A stretch of DNA of 64,000 nucleotides. Origin: Pseudomonas cerasi (lineage in GTDB: Bacteria; Pseudomonadota; Gammaproteobacteria; Pseudomonadales; Pseudomonadaceae). Location of the stretch: assembly GCF_900074915.1 (NCBI RefSeq), contig NZ_LT222319.1, forward strand, positions 3,319,001 to 3,383,000. The letters are read 5' to 3'. Positions 34,245 through 42,611 of the stretch are shown piece by piece. The notes beneath the pieces are model-generated. The model saw only the letters and a program-made list of their open reading frames with translations, ran no database searches and was not told the origin of the DNA. Every line of letters begins with the position of its first letter. Position 1 is the stretch's first letter. The position numbers and the translations under genes were made by a program.

Positions 34245-34745
34245 CTAGGCGTAGACTCTATTTTTTATACCATCCCAACCACCCGCTACTTGTCCGCCGC
34301 CTTGACCATCGGATCGCTTCTGCTTGGTATAGAGCATTTTTATACGCCCATAATTAAGGCGCACTGTTTCAGTTGGAAAACCACTTTCAATCGAGCCATT
34401 ACCATTCAGAGATACCGAAGAAATTATTACCTCTTCAAGCTTTATCTCTAGATATTTTATTTTTTCCGTACCTGCACGATTTACAGCGATAGTGACCTCT
34501 TTGAAATGCTTACCACTGCAGCAAGCCTCATGGAGCTTGGGGGTAGATTTATCAACAGCTTTACGGAAAAAGAAATCGCTCATACTGGCTCGCCCGCTGC
34601 TTGCCCCGCCAGCGCTTGTTGTCGTCGCCGACGCTGACTGGCTTGCACCAACATCAAAATCCGAAAGCTCTATCCAATCTTTAAATACAGCGTCAAGAGA
34701 TTCGCCAGGAATACCTTCGATCTGCATATAAGTATCAAACGCCAT
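34245..34745 (-). CDS. hcp: Hcp family type VI secretion tube protein
   Basis: The 166-residue protein begins MAFDTYMQIEGIPGESLD, the standard Hcp opening, and contains the Hcp-type segment MSDFFFRKAVDKSTPKLHEACCSGKHFKEVTI in the middle (positions about 60-90). The start is the ATG at 34745; seven residues of upstream frame are ignored. Hcp hexamers stack as the T6SS tube and can chaperone effectors. No other T6SS structural gene is in the window, so this is an orphan hcp serving a main cluster elsewhere. The cassette is visibly AT-richer than neighbours, suggesting acquisition. Confidence 0.85.
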   Translation of the reverse strand: MAFDTYMQIEGIPGESLDAVFKDWIELSDFDVGASQSASATTTSAGGASSGRASMSDFFFRKAVDKSTPKLHEACCSGKHFKEVTIAVNRAGTEKIKYLEIKLEEVIISSVSLNGNGSIESGFPTETVRLNYGRIKMLYTKQKRSDGQGGGQVAGGWDGIKNRVYA

Positions 34746-34945
34746 AGCACCACTCCCTGTGTACATTTAACAAAAGACTTATAGTAACTGATTTTTTAGG
34801 CTGAAAACTTTTTTCCTATAACTCACCCAAGAGAATTCAAGAGAAATTCTCGCAAAGCTTGCAACTCAACACTGAATCATTAACAGCGCCATTAGCATAT
34901 CAAGTGTTGACACCTACAAATAATGCGCCAAACACACCTTTATGA

Positions 34946-35164
34946 AAAACCATCTTTGACACGCTGGCTGACAAGAACGCTGCACTGGAGCGCGGGTTGG
35001 GCGAGCGGATGATCGGTCTTACGGTAGAGGCGCTTGACGATGCACAGGTCAGCCTGTCGAATCCAGCGGCTCATGTGCATGTCGACTGCGAAGAGCAGTG
35101 CCTGCGCGAGAACGCGGGCGACTGGCAGCAGCGCATCAAACGCAAATACGCCAGACGAGGTTGA
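34946..35164 (+). pseudogene. 3' remnant of an unidentified gene
   Basis: An open frame enters from a stop at 34943 and reads as high-GC protein (DTLADKNAALERGLGERMIG ... RIKRKYARRG) to a TGA at 35162. The first ATG in frame is 35009, which would give 51 residues. The abrupt beginning at the edge of the AT-rich hcp cassette suggests the C-terminal end of a gene whose 5' part was lost. I do not recognise the family. It ends 2 bases before the DUF1289 ATG. Confidence 0.4.
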
Positions 35165-35166
35165 AC

Positions 35167-35349
35167 ATGGCCAAGGACATCGAAAACCCGTGCATTTCCT
35201 TATGCCAGCTCAGCGGCGATCTGTGTGTGAGCTGCGGGCGTACCAAGGACGATATCCGCAAGTGGAAGCGCATGAAGCGGCCAGAAAAAATGGCTGCCGT
35301 GCAACGCGCGACCCAGCGACTGAAAAGCCTGCAGAAAAAGAGCATTTGA
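35167..35349 (+). CDS. DUF1289 small cysteine protein
   Basis: The 60-residue protein starts at 35167 and has the DUF1289 signature: NPCISLCQLSGDLCVSCGRT (four Cys, residues about 8-25), followed by IRKWKRM. Such proteins resemble small iron-sulfur or zinc-binding modules, but function is not established. The ATG is 2 bases after the remnant's stop, with a possible GAGG ribosome site. Confidence 0.85.
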   Translation: MAKDIENPCISLCQLSGDLCVSCGRTKDDIRKWKRMKRPEKMAAVQRATQRLKSLQKKSI

Positions 35350-35409
35350 AGCCTAAATTTCATCTTCGGTGCGGAAACTTCTTTAAAACGGCCCGGGTCA
35401 GTATTACCC

Positions 35410-36708
35410 GTGACTCGGTTGCCTGGAGTCGGACGAATTACAGGAACTTCACTCTTGGTCAGTCATGCAGATCGCCGCAACACCCTTTCACTGGACAGCC
35501 TGAATTTCTTCCTTGCCGATGTGCGCGATGGCCTGGGCCCGTATCTGGCGATCTACCTGCTGGCGGTGCATAAATGGGACCCGGCCAGCATCGGTGTGGT
35601 GATGACCATCGCCGGCATTGCCGGGCTGCTGACCCAGACACCTGCCGGGGCGCTGATCGACCGTACGCCCTACAAGCGCGCCATGATTGGTGTGGCGGCC
35701 TTGTTGGTGACGCTGAGTTGCGTGATTCTGCCGTTTACCTCGTCCTTTTCCATTGTCGCCCTGACCCAGGCGTTGAGCAGCATTGCGGCCTCGGTATTTG
35801 CACCGGCCATCGCGGCCATTTCGCTGGGCATCACCGGGCCAAAAGCGTTTACCCGCCGTACCGGACGCAACGAAACGTTCAACCACGCTGGTAACGCCTG
35901 CGCAGCCCTTCTGGCTGGCGGCTTCGCCTATCTATTCGGCCCTATTGCGGTGTTTTACCTGATGGCCGCAATGGCGCTGGCGAGTATTGTCGCGGTCAGC
36001 TTCGTTTCCGCAGACGCCATCGATCACGACGTGGCTCGGGGCTTCGACGCCAGTCACGACGTCAGTGGTCATCAGCCGTCGGGGCTTTCTGCACTGTTGA
36101 GCAACAAGCCGCTGCTGATGTTTGGTATCTGCTGCGCCCTGTTTCATCTGGCCAACGCAGCGATGCTGCCGCTGGTGAGTCAGAAGCTGTCACAGATCAA
36201 CATGCAAATGGCGACACCGCTCACTTCAGCGTGCATCGTCGCGGCCCAACTGGTGATGGTGCCAGCCGCGCTGCTGGTAGGTATGAAAGCGGATGTCTGG
36301 GGGCGCAAGCCGCTGCTGCTGGCCGGTTTTCTGTTTTTGCCGATTCGCGGTGTGCTTTACACCCTCTCCGATGATCCCTATTGGCTGGTAGCGGTGCAGA
36401 TGCTCGACGGCATCGGTGCGGGCCTGTTCGGTGCCCTGTTCCCATTGATGGTCAAGGACCTCACTCAAGGCAGCGGGCGTTTCAACGTGAGTCTGGGTGC
36501 GCTGTCCACGCTGTTCGGGCTGGGTGCAGCGCTGAGCAATAGCCTGGCGGGTTTTGTCGTGCATGCGGCAGGTTACAGCGCGGCCTTTCTGACCCTTGCC
36601 GGTGTGGCAGCGGTAGCGTTCTGCCTGTTGTGGCTGGCCGTGCCAGAGACCCTTTCGCGCTCGCATGACGAACCCGGGCTCAAGCCGGACACTGCCGTGG
36701 GCGCGTGA
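35410..36708 (+). CDS. MFS transporter
   Basis: The 432-residue protein has about twelve hydrophobic segments in two sets of six. Between helices 2 and 3 it carries the MFS signature-like PAGALIDRTPYKRAMIG, and the second half has the equivalent KADVWGRKPLLLAGF. The GTG at 35410 gives the longest product; no clear ribosome site precedes it. Substrate is unknown. It is a proton-coupled inner-membrane carrier by family. Confidence 0.85.
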   Translation: MTRLPGVGRITGTSLLVSHADRRNTLSLDSLNFFLADVRDGLGPYLAIYLLAVHKWDPASIGVVMTIAGIAGLLTQTPAGALIDRTPYKRAMIGVAALLVTLSCVILPFTSSFSIVALTQALSSIAASVFAPAIAAISLGITGPKAFTRRTGRNETFNHAGNACAALLAGGFAYLFGPIAVFYLMAAMALASIVAVSFVSADAIDHDVARGFDASHDVSGHQPSGLSALLSNKPLLMFGICCALFHLANAAMLPLVSQKLSQINMQMATPLTSACIVAAQLVMVPAALLVGMKADVWGRKPLLLAGFLFLPIRGVLYTLSDDPYWLVAVQMLDGIGAGLFGALFPLMVKDLTQGSGRFNVSLGALSTLFGLGAALSNSLAGFVVHAAGYSAAFLTLAGVAAVAFCLLWLAVPETLSRSHDEPGLKPDTAVGA

Positions 36709-36714
36709 AACGTC

Positions 36715-37464
36715 TTACTCCAGCGTAACCGCCCTGACCTGCCAGCCCTCGCGCTGGCGGGTCGCGACTACCAGACCACCTCCTTCACCTTCCATCCCGC
36801 CGACCCAACGCCCTTCCTCGTCCCACAGACCACTGCGCCCGGCCGACTGCCAACCGCCAGTCGGCCCTCCATGATTGGCCATCAACACCGGCAGCGAGTG
36901 GCGGCGGGCATGCCCCGAAAGCAGTCCGGCGTCGTATTCATAGCCTCCCGGCGAGATCAGCACACTGGCTGCGTACACCCAGGCTCCGCCTTGCGCCAGG
37001 CGGCGCGCATGCTCGGCGTGTGCAAAGTCTGCACACACGCACAGACCGATCCGCTGCTGACCAAGTGGCAGATAGCAGTCCGCATTGCCTGCGCTAAACA
37101 CTGCGTCTTCACCGGGATGCAGGTATTGCTTGGCATAGGCGATGACATCGCCCGCAGCGGTGAAGGTCAATGCGCCAATCAGGACGCTATCGTCCGGCCC
37201 CTTGAGCGGCACGCCAAGGGTGGTCGTCAATCGCAACTTCACCGCCAGTGCCGCGAGCGGCGCCAGACGCACATCGTCGGCAGGCAGGGTGAGTTCGCGA
37301 GCCAGATCCGGTTCGTAGCCTGTGAGTGACAACTCTGGAAACAGCAGGTAAGTGGCGCCCTGTTCAGCTGCCCGTTGCATGAACGCCAGGTGCCCGGAGA
37401 GGTTGTGCTCGATAGCTCCCCGTGCAGAGCAGAATTGGGTCGCGGCGAGTATTGGAAACGTCAT
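36715..37464 (-). CDS. Carbon-nitrogen hydrolase (nitrilase superfamily)
   Basis: From ATG 37464 (MTFPILAATQF) the 249-residue enzyme shows the Glu-Lys-Cys triad: LLFPELSLTGYEPD (Glu near 47), AKQYLHPGEDAVF (Lys) and IGLCVCADFAHAEHA (Cys). The family hydrolyses amides or nitriles. It has no signal peptide. It converges on the MFS gene with only a few bases between the stops. The substrate is not deducible. Confidence 0.88.
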   Translation of the reverse strand: MTFPILAATQFCSARGAIEHNLSGHLAFMQRAAEQGATYLLFPELSLTGYEPDLARELTLPADDVRLAPLAALAVKLRLTTTLGVPLKGPDDSVLIGALTFTAAGDVIAYAKQYLHPGEDAVFSAGNADCYLPLGQQRIGLCVCADFAHAEHARRLAQGGAWVYAASVLISPGGYEYDAGLLSGHARRHSLPVLMANHGGPTGGWQSAGRSGLWDEEGRWVGGMEGEGGGLVVATRQREGWQVRAVTLE

Positions 37465-37642
37465 TGGCTCTCCAGAGCACACAGGAATCACAGGCGAGAG
37501 GTTCGCCGACCTCAATAGCCGGGTTGACGCATATTACATTTTCAAGGCCCAGCGAAGTTGTACGACGTAGTCCCCCACCTGAGCGCTGAGTTGCAAGGAT
37601 CGCCCCCCTACTGATCAGCCCGATGTTACATGCCCAGCAACA

Positions 37643-37661
37643 AACAACAATAATTCTCAAC
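37643..37661. promoter_or_regulatory. Fur-box-like sequence
   Basis: AACAACAATAATTCTCAAC resembles one side of the Fur consensus (GATAATGATAATCATTATC) and lies 42-60 bases before the siderophore-receptor ATG. The match is partial, judged by eye. Confidence 0.4.
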
Positions 37662-37702
37662 AGAGATGTTATATTGTATCTATTACTATCAGGAAGTCTC
37701 AC

Positions 37703-39814
37703 ATGTCGTCTCGTAGAATCGCGTCTCTGGCAGGCTTGGCAATCGGCGTTTTGGGCAATACGGGTTACGCGGAGGAAAGCCCGCAGACCATAGAACTGGA
37801 AAGCGTCAACGTCACGTCCGACTATCAGTACGAGACGGCGACCACCCCGGTCCAGGGCTATCGCGCTACCCGTTCGGCCACGGCCACCAAAACCGATACC
37901 GCCATCGCGGATATCCCGCAGTCGATCAGCGTGGTACCTGCCTCGGTGCTCAAGGACCTTGGCAGCAACAGCGTCGAGCGTGCGCTGGATTTTGCCGGCG
38001 GCGTGTCGAAGCAGAACAACTTCGGCGGTCTGACGCTTTACGAGTACAGCATCCGGGGCTTTACCACTTCCGAATTTTACAAGGACGGCTTCAGCGCCAA
38101 CCGCGGCTACCCTGCCACGCCGGATGCCGCAAATATCGAGCGTATCGAAGTGCTGAAAGGCCCCGCCGCCAGCCTGTACGGGCGTGGCGATCCGGGCGGC
38201 ACGGTCAATTTCGTCACAAAGAAACCCCAGCGTGAAGCCTTTACCACCTTGCAGACCAGCGCAGGCAGTTGGGATCGCTATCGCACCGCACTGGACGTCA
38301 ACACCCCGCTGGATGAAGAAGGCAATCTGCTCTCGCGGGTCAATCTGGCCGTCGAAGACAACAACAGCTTTCGTGACCATGTAGAAAGCAAACGGGTGTT
38401 TGTCGCCCCGTCCTTCAGTTGGCAGCTGAACCCAGACACCCGCCTGCTGGTGGAAACCGAATTCGTGCGCCACACATCGACTTTCGACCGGGGCGTGGTC
38501 GCCCCCAACAACACCTGGAGCGGCGTGTCTCGCTCGACCTTCCTCGGTGAGCCGGACGATGACATCGATAACGACAACAACATGGTCCAGTTCGCGTTGG
38601 ACCACCAGCTCAACGATATCTGGTCACTGCGTCTGGCCAGCCATTACAAACAGGGCGAGATGTCGGGTTTTGCCAGCGAGGCGCGCCCGTTGAATGCCGA
38701 CGGGCACACGGTCAATCGCCGTTATCGGGAGCGCGACAACAACTGGCATGACAGCATCACCCAGTTGGAATTACGCGGTCGTTTCGATGGTATGGGAGTC
38801 GAGCACGAAGTGCTGATCGGCACCGAGTACGAGAACTATCGCAAGAACGAGCGCGTCACGACCATCGCCGGCAGCCCCTACGCCATCGACATCTACAACC
38901 CGGTCTACGGCCAACCGAAACCCGCCGGCGCACGCTCCGGTACTGATTTTTACGAGCATGTCGAAAGCCGCGCGCTGAACCTGCAGGATCAGATTGTCTT
39001 TACCGACAAGCTGCGCGGCATGATCGGGGCACGCTACGAGCACTTCGATCAGCAGGTCGATGACTTCACCACCAACGCCACCTCCGGGCAGCGCCAGGAC
39101 GCTTTCACTCACCGCGCCGGGTTGCTTTATCAACTCACACCGCAGGTCGGTCTGTTCGCCAACGCGTCCACCTCGTTCAAGCCCAACAATGGCCTGGATG
39201 CCGCCGGCAAAACCTTCGACCCGGAAGAAGGCGTCGGCTATGAAGTCGGGATCAAGAGCGAACTGTTCGACGATCGCCTGAGCACGACCCTCGCCGCCTT
39301 TCATATCGAAAAAGAAAACGTTCTCGCGCTGGATCCGGGCACCGACACCAATCGTGCGGTGGGCAAGGCTCGCAGCCAGGGCTTGGATCTGCAATTGACC
39401 GGGCAGGTCAGCGAAGCCATTCGGGTCATCGGTGCCTTCGCCTACATTGACGCCGAAGTGACCAAGGGCGACCAGACCATCCCCTCCGGCAGTCGGATCC
39501 TCGGTGTCGCCAAACACAGCGGCAGCCTGCTGGGCGTCTATGAGTTCCAGGAAGGCGCGTTGCGCGGCTCGGACGTCGGCGCGGCGTACACCTACGTCGG
39601 CGACCGCTCGGGACAGTCGGGCGCTGACTTCGAGCTGCCGGCCTACCAGACCGTAGACCTGCTGGCGCATTACAAAGCCAGCGACAACGTCACGGTGGGT
39701 CTGAACCTGAACAACATTTTCGATGAAAAATACTACGAGCGCTCCTACAGCAACTACTGGGTCGCGCCTGGCGAACCGCGCAACTTCACGGTCAGCCTGA
39801 CCCTCAGCCTTTGA
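37703..39814 (+). CDS. TonB-dependent siderophore receptor
   Basis: The 703-residue outer-membrane receptor has a signal peptide (about 24 residues, ending GNTGYA). A plug follows (DIPQSISVVPASVLKDLG, ERIEVLKGPAASLYGRGDPG, NFVTKKP at residues about 70-180), then a 22-strand barrel ending NFTVSLTLSL. The motifs GPAASLYGRGDPGG and the C-terminal barrel pattern are typical of ferric-siderophore receptors. There is no N-terminal sigma-signalling domain: the plug begins soon after the signal. It is followed by a DUF4198 gene and probably iron-regulated. Confidence 0.9.
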   Translation: MSSRRIASLAGLAIGVLGNTGYAEESPQTIELESVNVTSDYQYETATTPVQGYRATRSATATKTDTAIADIPQSISVVPASVLKDLGSNSVERALDFAGGVSKQNNFGGLTLYEYSIRGFTTSEFYKDGFSANRGYPATPDAANIERIEVLKGPAASLYGRGDPGGTVNFVTKKPQREAFTTLQTSAGSWDRYRTALDVNTPLDEEGNLLSRVNLAVEDNNSFRDHVESKRVFVAPSFSWQLNPDTRLLVETEFVRHTSTFDRGVVAPNNTWSGVSRSTFLGEPDDDIDNDNNMVQFALDHQLNDIWSLRLASHYKQGEMSGFASEARPLNADGHTVNRRYRERDNNWHDSITQLELRGRFDGMGVEHEVLIGTEYENYRKNERVTTIAGSPYAIDIYNPVYGQPKPAGARSGTDFYEHVESRALNLQDQIVFTDKLRGMIGARYEHFDQQVDDFTTNATSGQRQDAFTHRAGLLYQLTPQVGLFANASTSFKPNNGLDAAGKTFDPEEGVGYEVGIKSELFDDRLSTTLAAFHIEKENVLALDPGTDTNRAVGKARSQGLDLQLTGQVSEAIRVIGAFAYIDAEVTKGDQTIPSGSRILGVAKHSGSLLGVYEFQEGALRGSDVGAAYTYVGDRSGQSGADFELPAYQTVDLLAHYKASDNVTVGLNLNNIFDEKYYERSYSNYWVAPGEPRNFTVSLTLSL

Positions 39815-39867
39815 CGCCCATGACCACCCGATTCACAACACCCCGCTCTCAACAACAAGGACGCATC

Positions 39868-40596
39868 ATGCTTTCAAACAAACCTTTCCTGGCCCTGGGC
39901 CTGCTCGGCGCTTTGTTCGCCAGCCACGTCAATGCGCACGGTCTGTGGACCGAACAGCGTCGCGGCAATATCGAAGTGGTCTACGGTCATGGCGCCGAAG
40001 ACAACGCTTTCAAGGCGCAGAAAGTCAGCGGGGCGTGGGCCTACGACCTGCAGGGCAAAATGATCCCGGTGACGGTACAACGCCTTGAAGACCACGCGCG
40101 TCTGGTGCCGCTCAAGCCGCCTGCGGTCATGACCGTTGCGCTGGATAACGGCATGTGGACGCGCGACGCCGAGAAGCGATGGGTCAATGAAGGTCGCAGC
40201 AAAGTACCCAATGGCACCGACTCCATCCACACCTTCAAATACAGCGTGGCCATTTACGCCGAAGGCGCGCACCTGCCAGCGTTCAACAAGTTGAATTTCG
40301 TGATCGTGCCGCAGACCGACCCTTTGAAAGTCGGCGCAGGCAAACCACTGCCGGTGCGCGTACTGATCGACGGCAAACCCGCCGCCGGCATCAAACTGAT
40401 CGGCGATTACCGCAGTGCACCGGATGTCGTCAGCGCCGAAACCGATGCACAAGGTCTGGCCAGCGTCATTGTGCGTAACGAGGGGCTGAATATCATCGCC
40501 GCCGAAGTCACGCTGCCGGTCAAGGACAACGCCGACATCGCCGAACGCGGCTTGTTTACCTCGCTGACGTTTGTTGGTGAAGCGCATCACGACTGA
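39868..40596 (+). CDS. DUF4198 periplasmic protein
   Basis: The 242-residue protein (ATG 39868, preceded by an AAGGA site) has a signal peptide MLSNKPFLALGLLGALFASH with cleavage near VNAHG. The mature body starts HGLWTEQRRG and is beta-rich, with PLPVRVLIDGKPAAGIKL, as in DUF4198 proteins. These are often found beside TonB receptors and metal transport genes, and the conserved N-terminal His after cleavage could bind metal. It follows the receptor by about 50 bases and is probably co-transcribed. Confidence 0.8.
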   Translation: MLSNKPFLALGLLGALFASHVNAHGLWTEQRRGNIEVVYGHGAEDNAFKAQKVSGAWAYDLQGKMIPVTVQRLEDHARLVPLKPPAVMTVALDNGMWTRDAEKRWVNEGRSKVPNGTDSIHTFKYSVAIYAEGAHLPAFNKLNFVIVPQTDPLKVGAGKPLPVRVLIDGKPAAGIKLIGDYRSAPDVVSAETDAQGLASVIVRNEGLNIIAAEVTLPVKDNADIAERGLFTSLTFVGEAHHD

Positions 40597-40623
40597 TGAC
40601 GCGCAGTAGCAAATAACTTCTAT

Positions 40624-40809
40624 TCAGCCACGCAAGGTATCTTCGGCCGACGTTGCCGGAGAACCTTGCTGATCGCACTTTGCGCGTGCCTGCTCGATTG
40701 CCTGCCTGTTAATGCTTGCCCGTGCGGACAGCATTTCCAGCTGCGGCGTCAATGAGTGGCCGAGTTCGGTCAAGTCATAGCAAACATGGTCGAAGCCTTG
40801 GTCAGGCAG
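40624..40809 (-). pseudogene. HxlR-type regulator remnant
   Basis: Read on the minus strand, an open piece gives PDQGFDHVCYDLTELGHSLT followed by PQLEMLSARASINRQAIEQA to a TGA at 40624. CYDLTELGHSLTPQLEML matches the winged-helix end of HxlR-family regulators (usually YxLTELGxSL). The N-terminal helix-turn-helix is absent and a stop precedes the fragment at 40810-40812. It is a decayed gene fragment. Confidence 0.55.
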
Positions 40810-40925
40810 TCAGGTTCAACCCAAGAGCCTGTCCACTAGAGATGTACAGAACCTTTTCAAGAGCCTGACCATGGAATGCGTGCGCGAATATACAATTTTG
40901 TACAAAATAGATACATCAATCTAAA

Positions 40926-40943
40926 GGCCCGCTGTTGCGGGCC
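40926..40943. terminator. GC-rich hairpin in the 40.6-41.0 kb spacer
   Basis: GGCCCGC-TGTT-GCGGGCC is a perfect 7-bp stem. There is no T-run on the plus strand; on the minus strand TTTAGATTG follows, so it could be a weak terminator. The rest of the spacer (40810-40993) shows nothing else I can support. Confidence 0.4.
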
Positions 40944-40993
40944 GATAGGCGTACTAAACAAGACTCCACAAATCCTCCGGGACCGGAACCTCA

Positions 40994-41449
40994 ATGAAAA
41001 TCGCACCTTTCGACACCCCTCCGATCATGAATATTCAAGTCGTGAGCTCAACGCCAGCTTCGGTGACAGAAAGCTCCGCAGTATCCAGTGTTACACCTGC
41101 CGCTGTTAAGGTTCAGATCTCGAAGGAAGGTCAGGAAAAACTCGAAAGTGAAAGGAACGCGGACATCGATCGGTCCGGCCTGCCTGAGGACGTCAAGGAA
41201 GTCTTGAAAAACATCCGCAAGCTTCAGGATAAGATCGCTGAAAAGAACCAGGAATTGATGGAACTGCTGAACGACAAGACCCTGTCGGAAGATGAGAAGA
41301 AACGGCAGAGAGAGCTTTTGACGTCCACCATCAGGAGCATGCAATCCGCGTTGTCCCAAGCCATGAGCGCGCTGAATAACGCGATGTCGTCCAATAATAT
41401 GGACTCCGATAGCCGTAGCCAGGCCAAGGGCCTGATCGGGATGAAATAG
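40994..41449 (+). CDS. Hypothetical coiled-coil protein (FlxA-like)
   Basis: The 151-residue protein has a Ser/Thr/Val-rich N-terminus (SSTPASVTESSAVSSVTPAA), then a charged helical region with coiled-coil character from about residue 45 to 115 (KNIRKLQDKIAEKNQELMEL). A Ser/Asn/Met-rich tail follows (SALSQAMSALNNAMSSNNM). This layout recalls FlxA-like proteins, but I hold that loosely. The ATG at 40994 has a poor ribosome site; ATG 41027 is an alternative. No signal peptide or membrane segment; it is free-standing. Confidence 0.6.
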   Translation: MKIAPFDTPPIMNIQVVSSTPASVTESSAVSSVTPAAVKVQISKEGQEKLESERNADIDRSGLPEDVKEVLKNIRKLQDKIAEKNQELMELLNDKTLSEDEKKRQRELLTSTIRSMQSALSQAMSALNNAMSSNNMDSDSRSQAKGLIGMK

Positions 41450-41744
41450 GCGTCACGCATTGACCGGGCCGTGAATATTTCCAGCGGGCGCAACGCTCCG
41501 CCGGAATAGCAGCTTGCCACTACAGTGAAATCCGGCGACCCCGCCCCCCCACAAGAAACCTGCAATATTCCCTTTAGTAAACAAAGTTTCCAGAAACCTC
41601 TGGACGCTGGATTTCCTTTCGCCTATAAAACAGCCTTAAAGAATATTAAATTCCTGTAGAGAATTTTATTCATCAACGAAAAACCTCTGCACCTGACCTT
41701 TTTCGCCCTGCGCCAAACTGCCGCTACCCTTCAGAGGACACGCC
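41450..41744. other. Spacer before the purU operon
   Basis: Nearly 300 bases without a gene. The first part is ordinary GC; the second half (about 41570-41690) is AT-rich (AAAGAATATTAAATTCC) and is the likely promoter region for purU-folD-soxBDAG. I could not identify a riboswitch or a named operator. Confidence 0.4.
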
Positions 41745-42611
41745 ATGCAACACGAGAAGAACCATTTCATCCTGAAGATCAGCTGCCCGGCGACCTCCGG
41801 GATTGTCGCGGCGGTGACTTCCTACCTGGCTGGCAACAGCTGCTACATCGGTGAAATGGCCCAGTTCGACGATGAGTACAGCGGCACTTTTTTCATGCGT
41901 GCAGTGTTTCGCTTCAACGATGGTCATGAGGGCGACATCCAGCAGTTGAAAGCCGGCTTCGACGCCGTTGCCAACGACTTTGCCATGCAGTGGGAGCTAC
42001 ACGACACGCGCCGGCCGATGCGTGTGCTGCTGATGGTCAGCAAGTTCGATCACTGCCTGACCGACCTGCTGTACCGCTACCACAAGGGCGAAATGGACAT
42101 GACCATCACCGCCATCGTGTCCAATCATCTTGACCTGCGACCGATGGCCGAACGTGAGGGGATTCGCTTCATCTACCTGCCCGTGACCCGAGAAACCAAG
42201 GCCGCGCAGGAAGCCGCACTGATGAAGGTGGTCGATGAAACCGGCACCGAGCTAGTAGTACTGGCGCGCTACATGCAGATTCTCTCCGACGACCTGTGCC
42301 AGCAACTGGCTGGCCGGGCGATCAATATCCATCATTCGTTTCTGCCGGGGTTCAAAGGCGCCAAGCCCTACCATCAGGCTTACGAGCGCGGTGTGAAGCT
42401 GATCGGTGCCACCGCGCACTACGTCACCAGTGACCTGGACGAAGGTCCGATCATCGAGCAGGAAGTGCAGCGCGTCGATCACGTCTATCTGCCTGCCGAC
42501 CTGGTCGCGGCGGGACGCAATAACGAAACCATCGCGCTGTCGCGGGCCGTCAAATATCACCTGGAGCACCGCGTGTTTCTCAACACGGATCGAACGGTGG
42601 TGTTCCGATGA
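41745..42611 (+). CDS. purU: Formyltetrahydrofolate deformylase PurU
   Basis: The 288-residue enzyme has an N-terminal ACT-type domain (ILKISCPATSGIVAAVTSYL, residues about 8-80) and a formyltransferase-fold hydrolase domain with INIHHSFLPGFKGAKPYHQA (catalytic His) and ATAHYVTSDLDEGPII (catalytic Asp). It releases formate from 10-formyl-THF, freeing THF. Its stop overlaps the folD start by four bases. In sarcosine catabolism PurU recycles the folate that accepts the methyl carbon. Confidence 0.95.
   Translation: MQHEKNHFILKISCPATSGIVAAVTSYLAGNSCYIGEMAQFDDEYSGTFFMRAVFRFNDGHEGDIQQLKAGFDAVANDFAMQWELHDTRRPMRVLLMVSKFDHCLTDLLYRYHKGEMDMTITAIVSNHLDLRPMAEREGIRFIYLPVTRETKAAQEAALMKVVDETGTELVVLARYMQILSDDLCQQLAGRAINIHHSFLPGFKGAKPYHQAYERGVKLIGATAHYVTSDLDEGPIIEQEVQRVDHVYLPADLVAAGRNNETIALSRAVKYHLEHRVFLNTDRTVVFR

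Noticed and set aside
37364..38605. 413-residue minus-strand frame across the TonB receptor start
   Set aside because: Overlaps the well-supported receptor and the nitrilase-family gene; no motifs.
40870..41000. Hrp box upstream of the 151-residue coiled-coil gene
   Set aside because: GGAACC is present just before the start, but no CCAC element follows at 15-17 bases, and it overlaps the start codon. No evidence for type III co-regulation.
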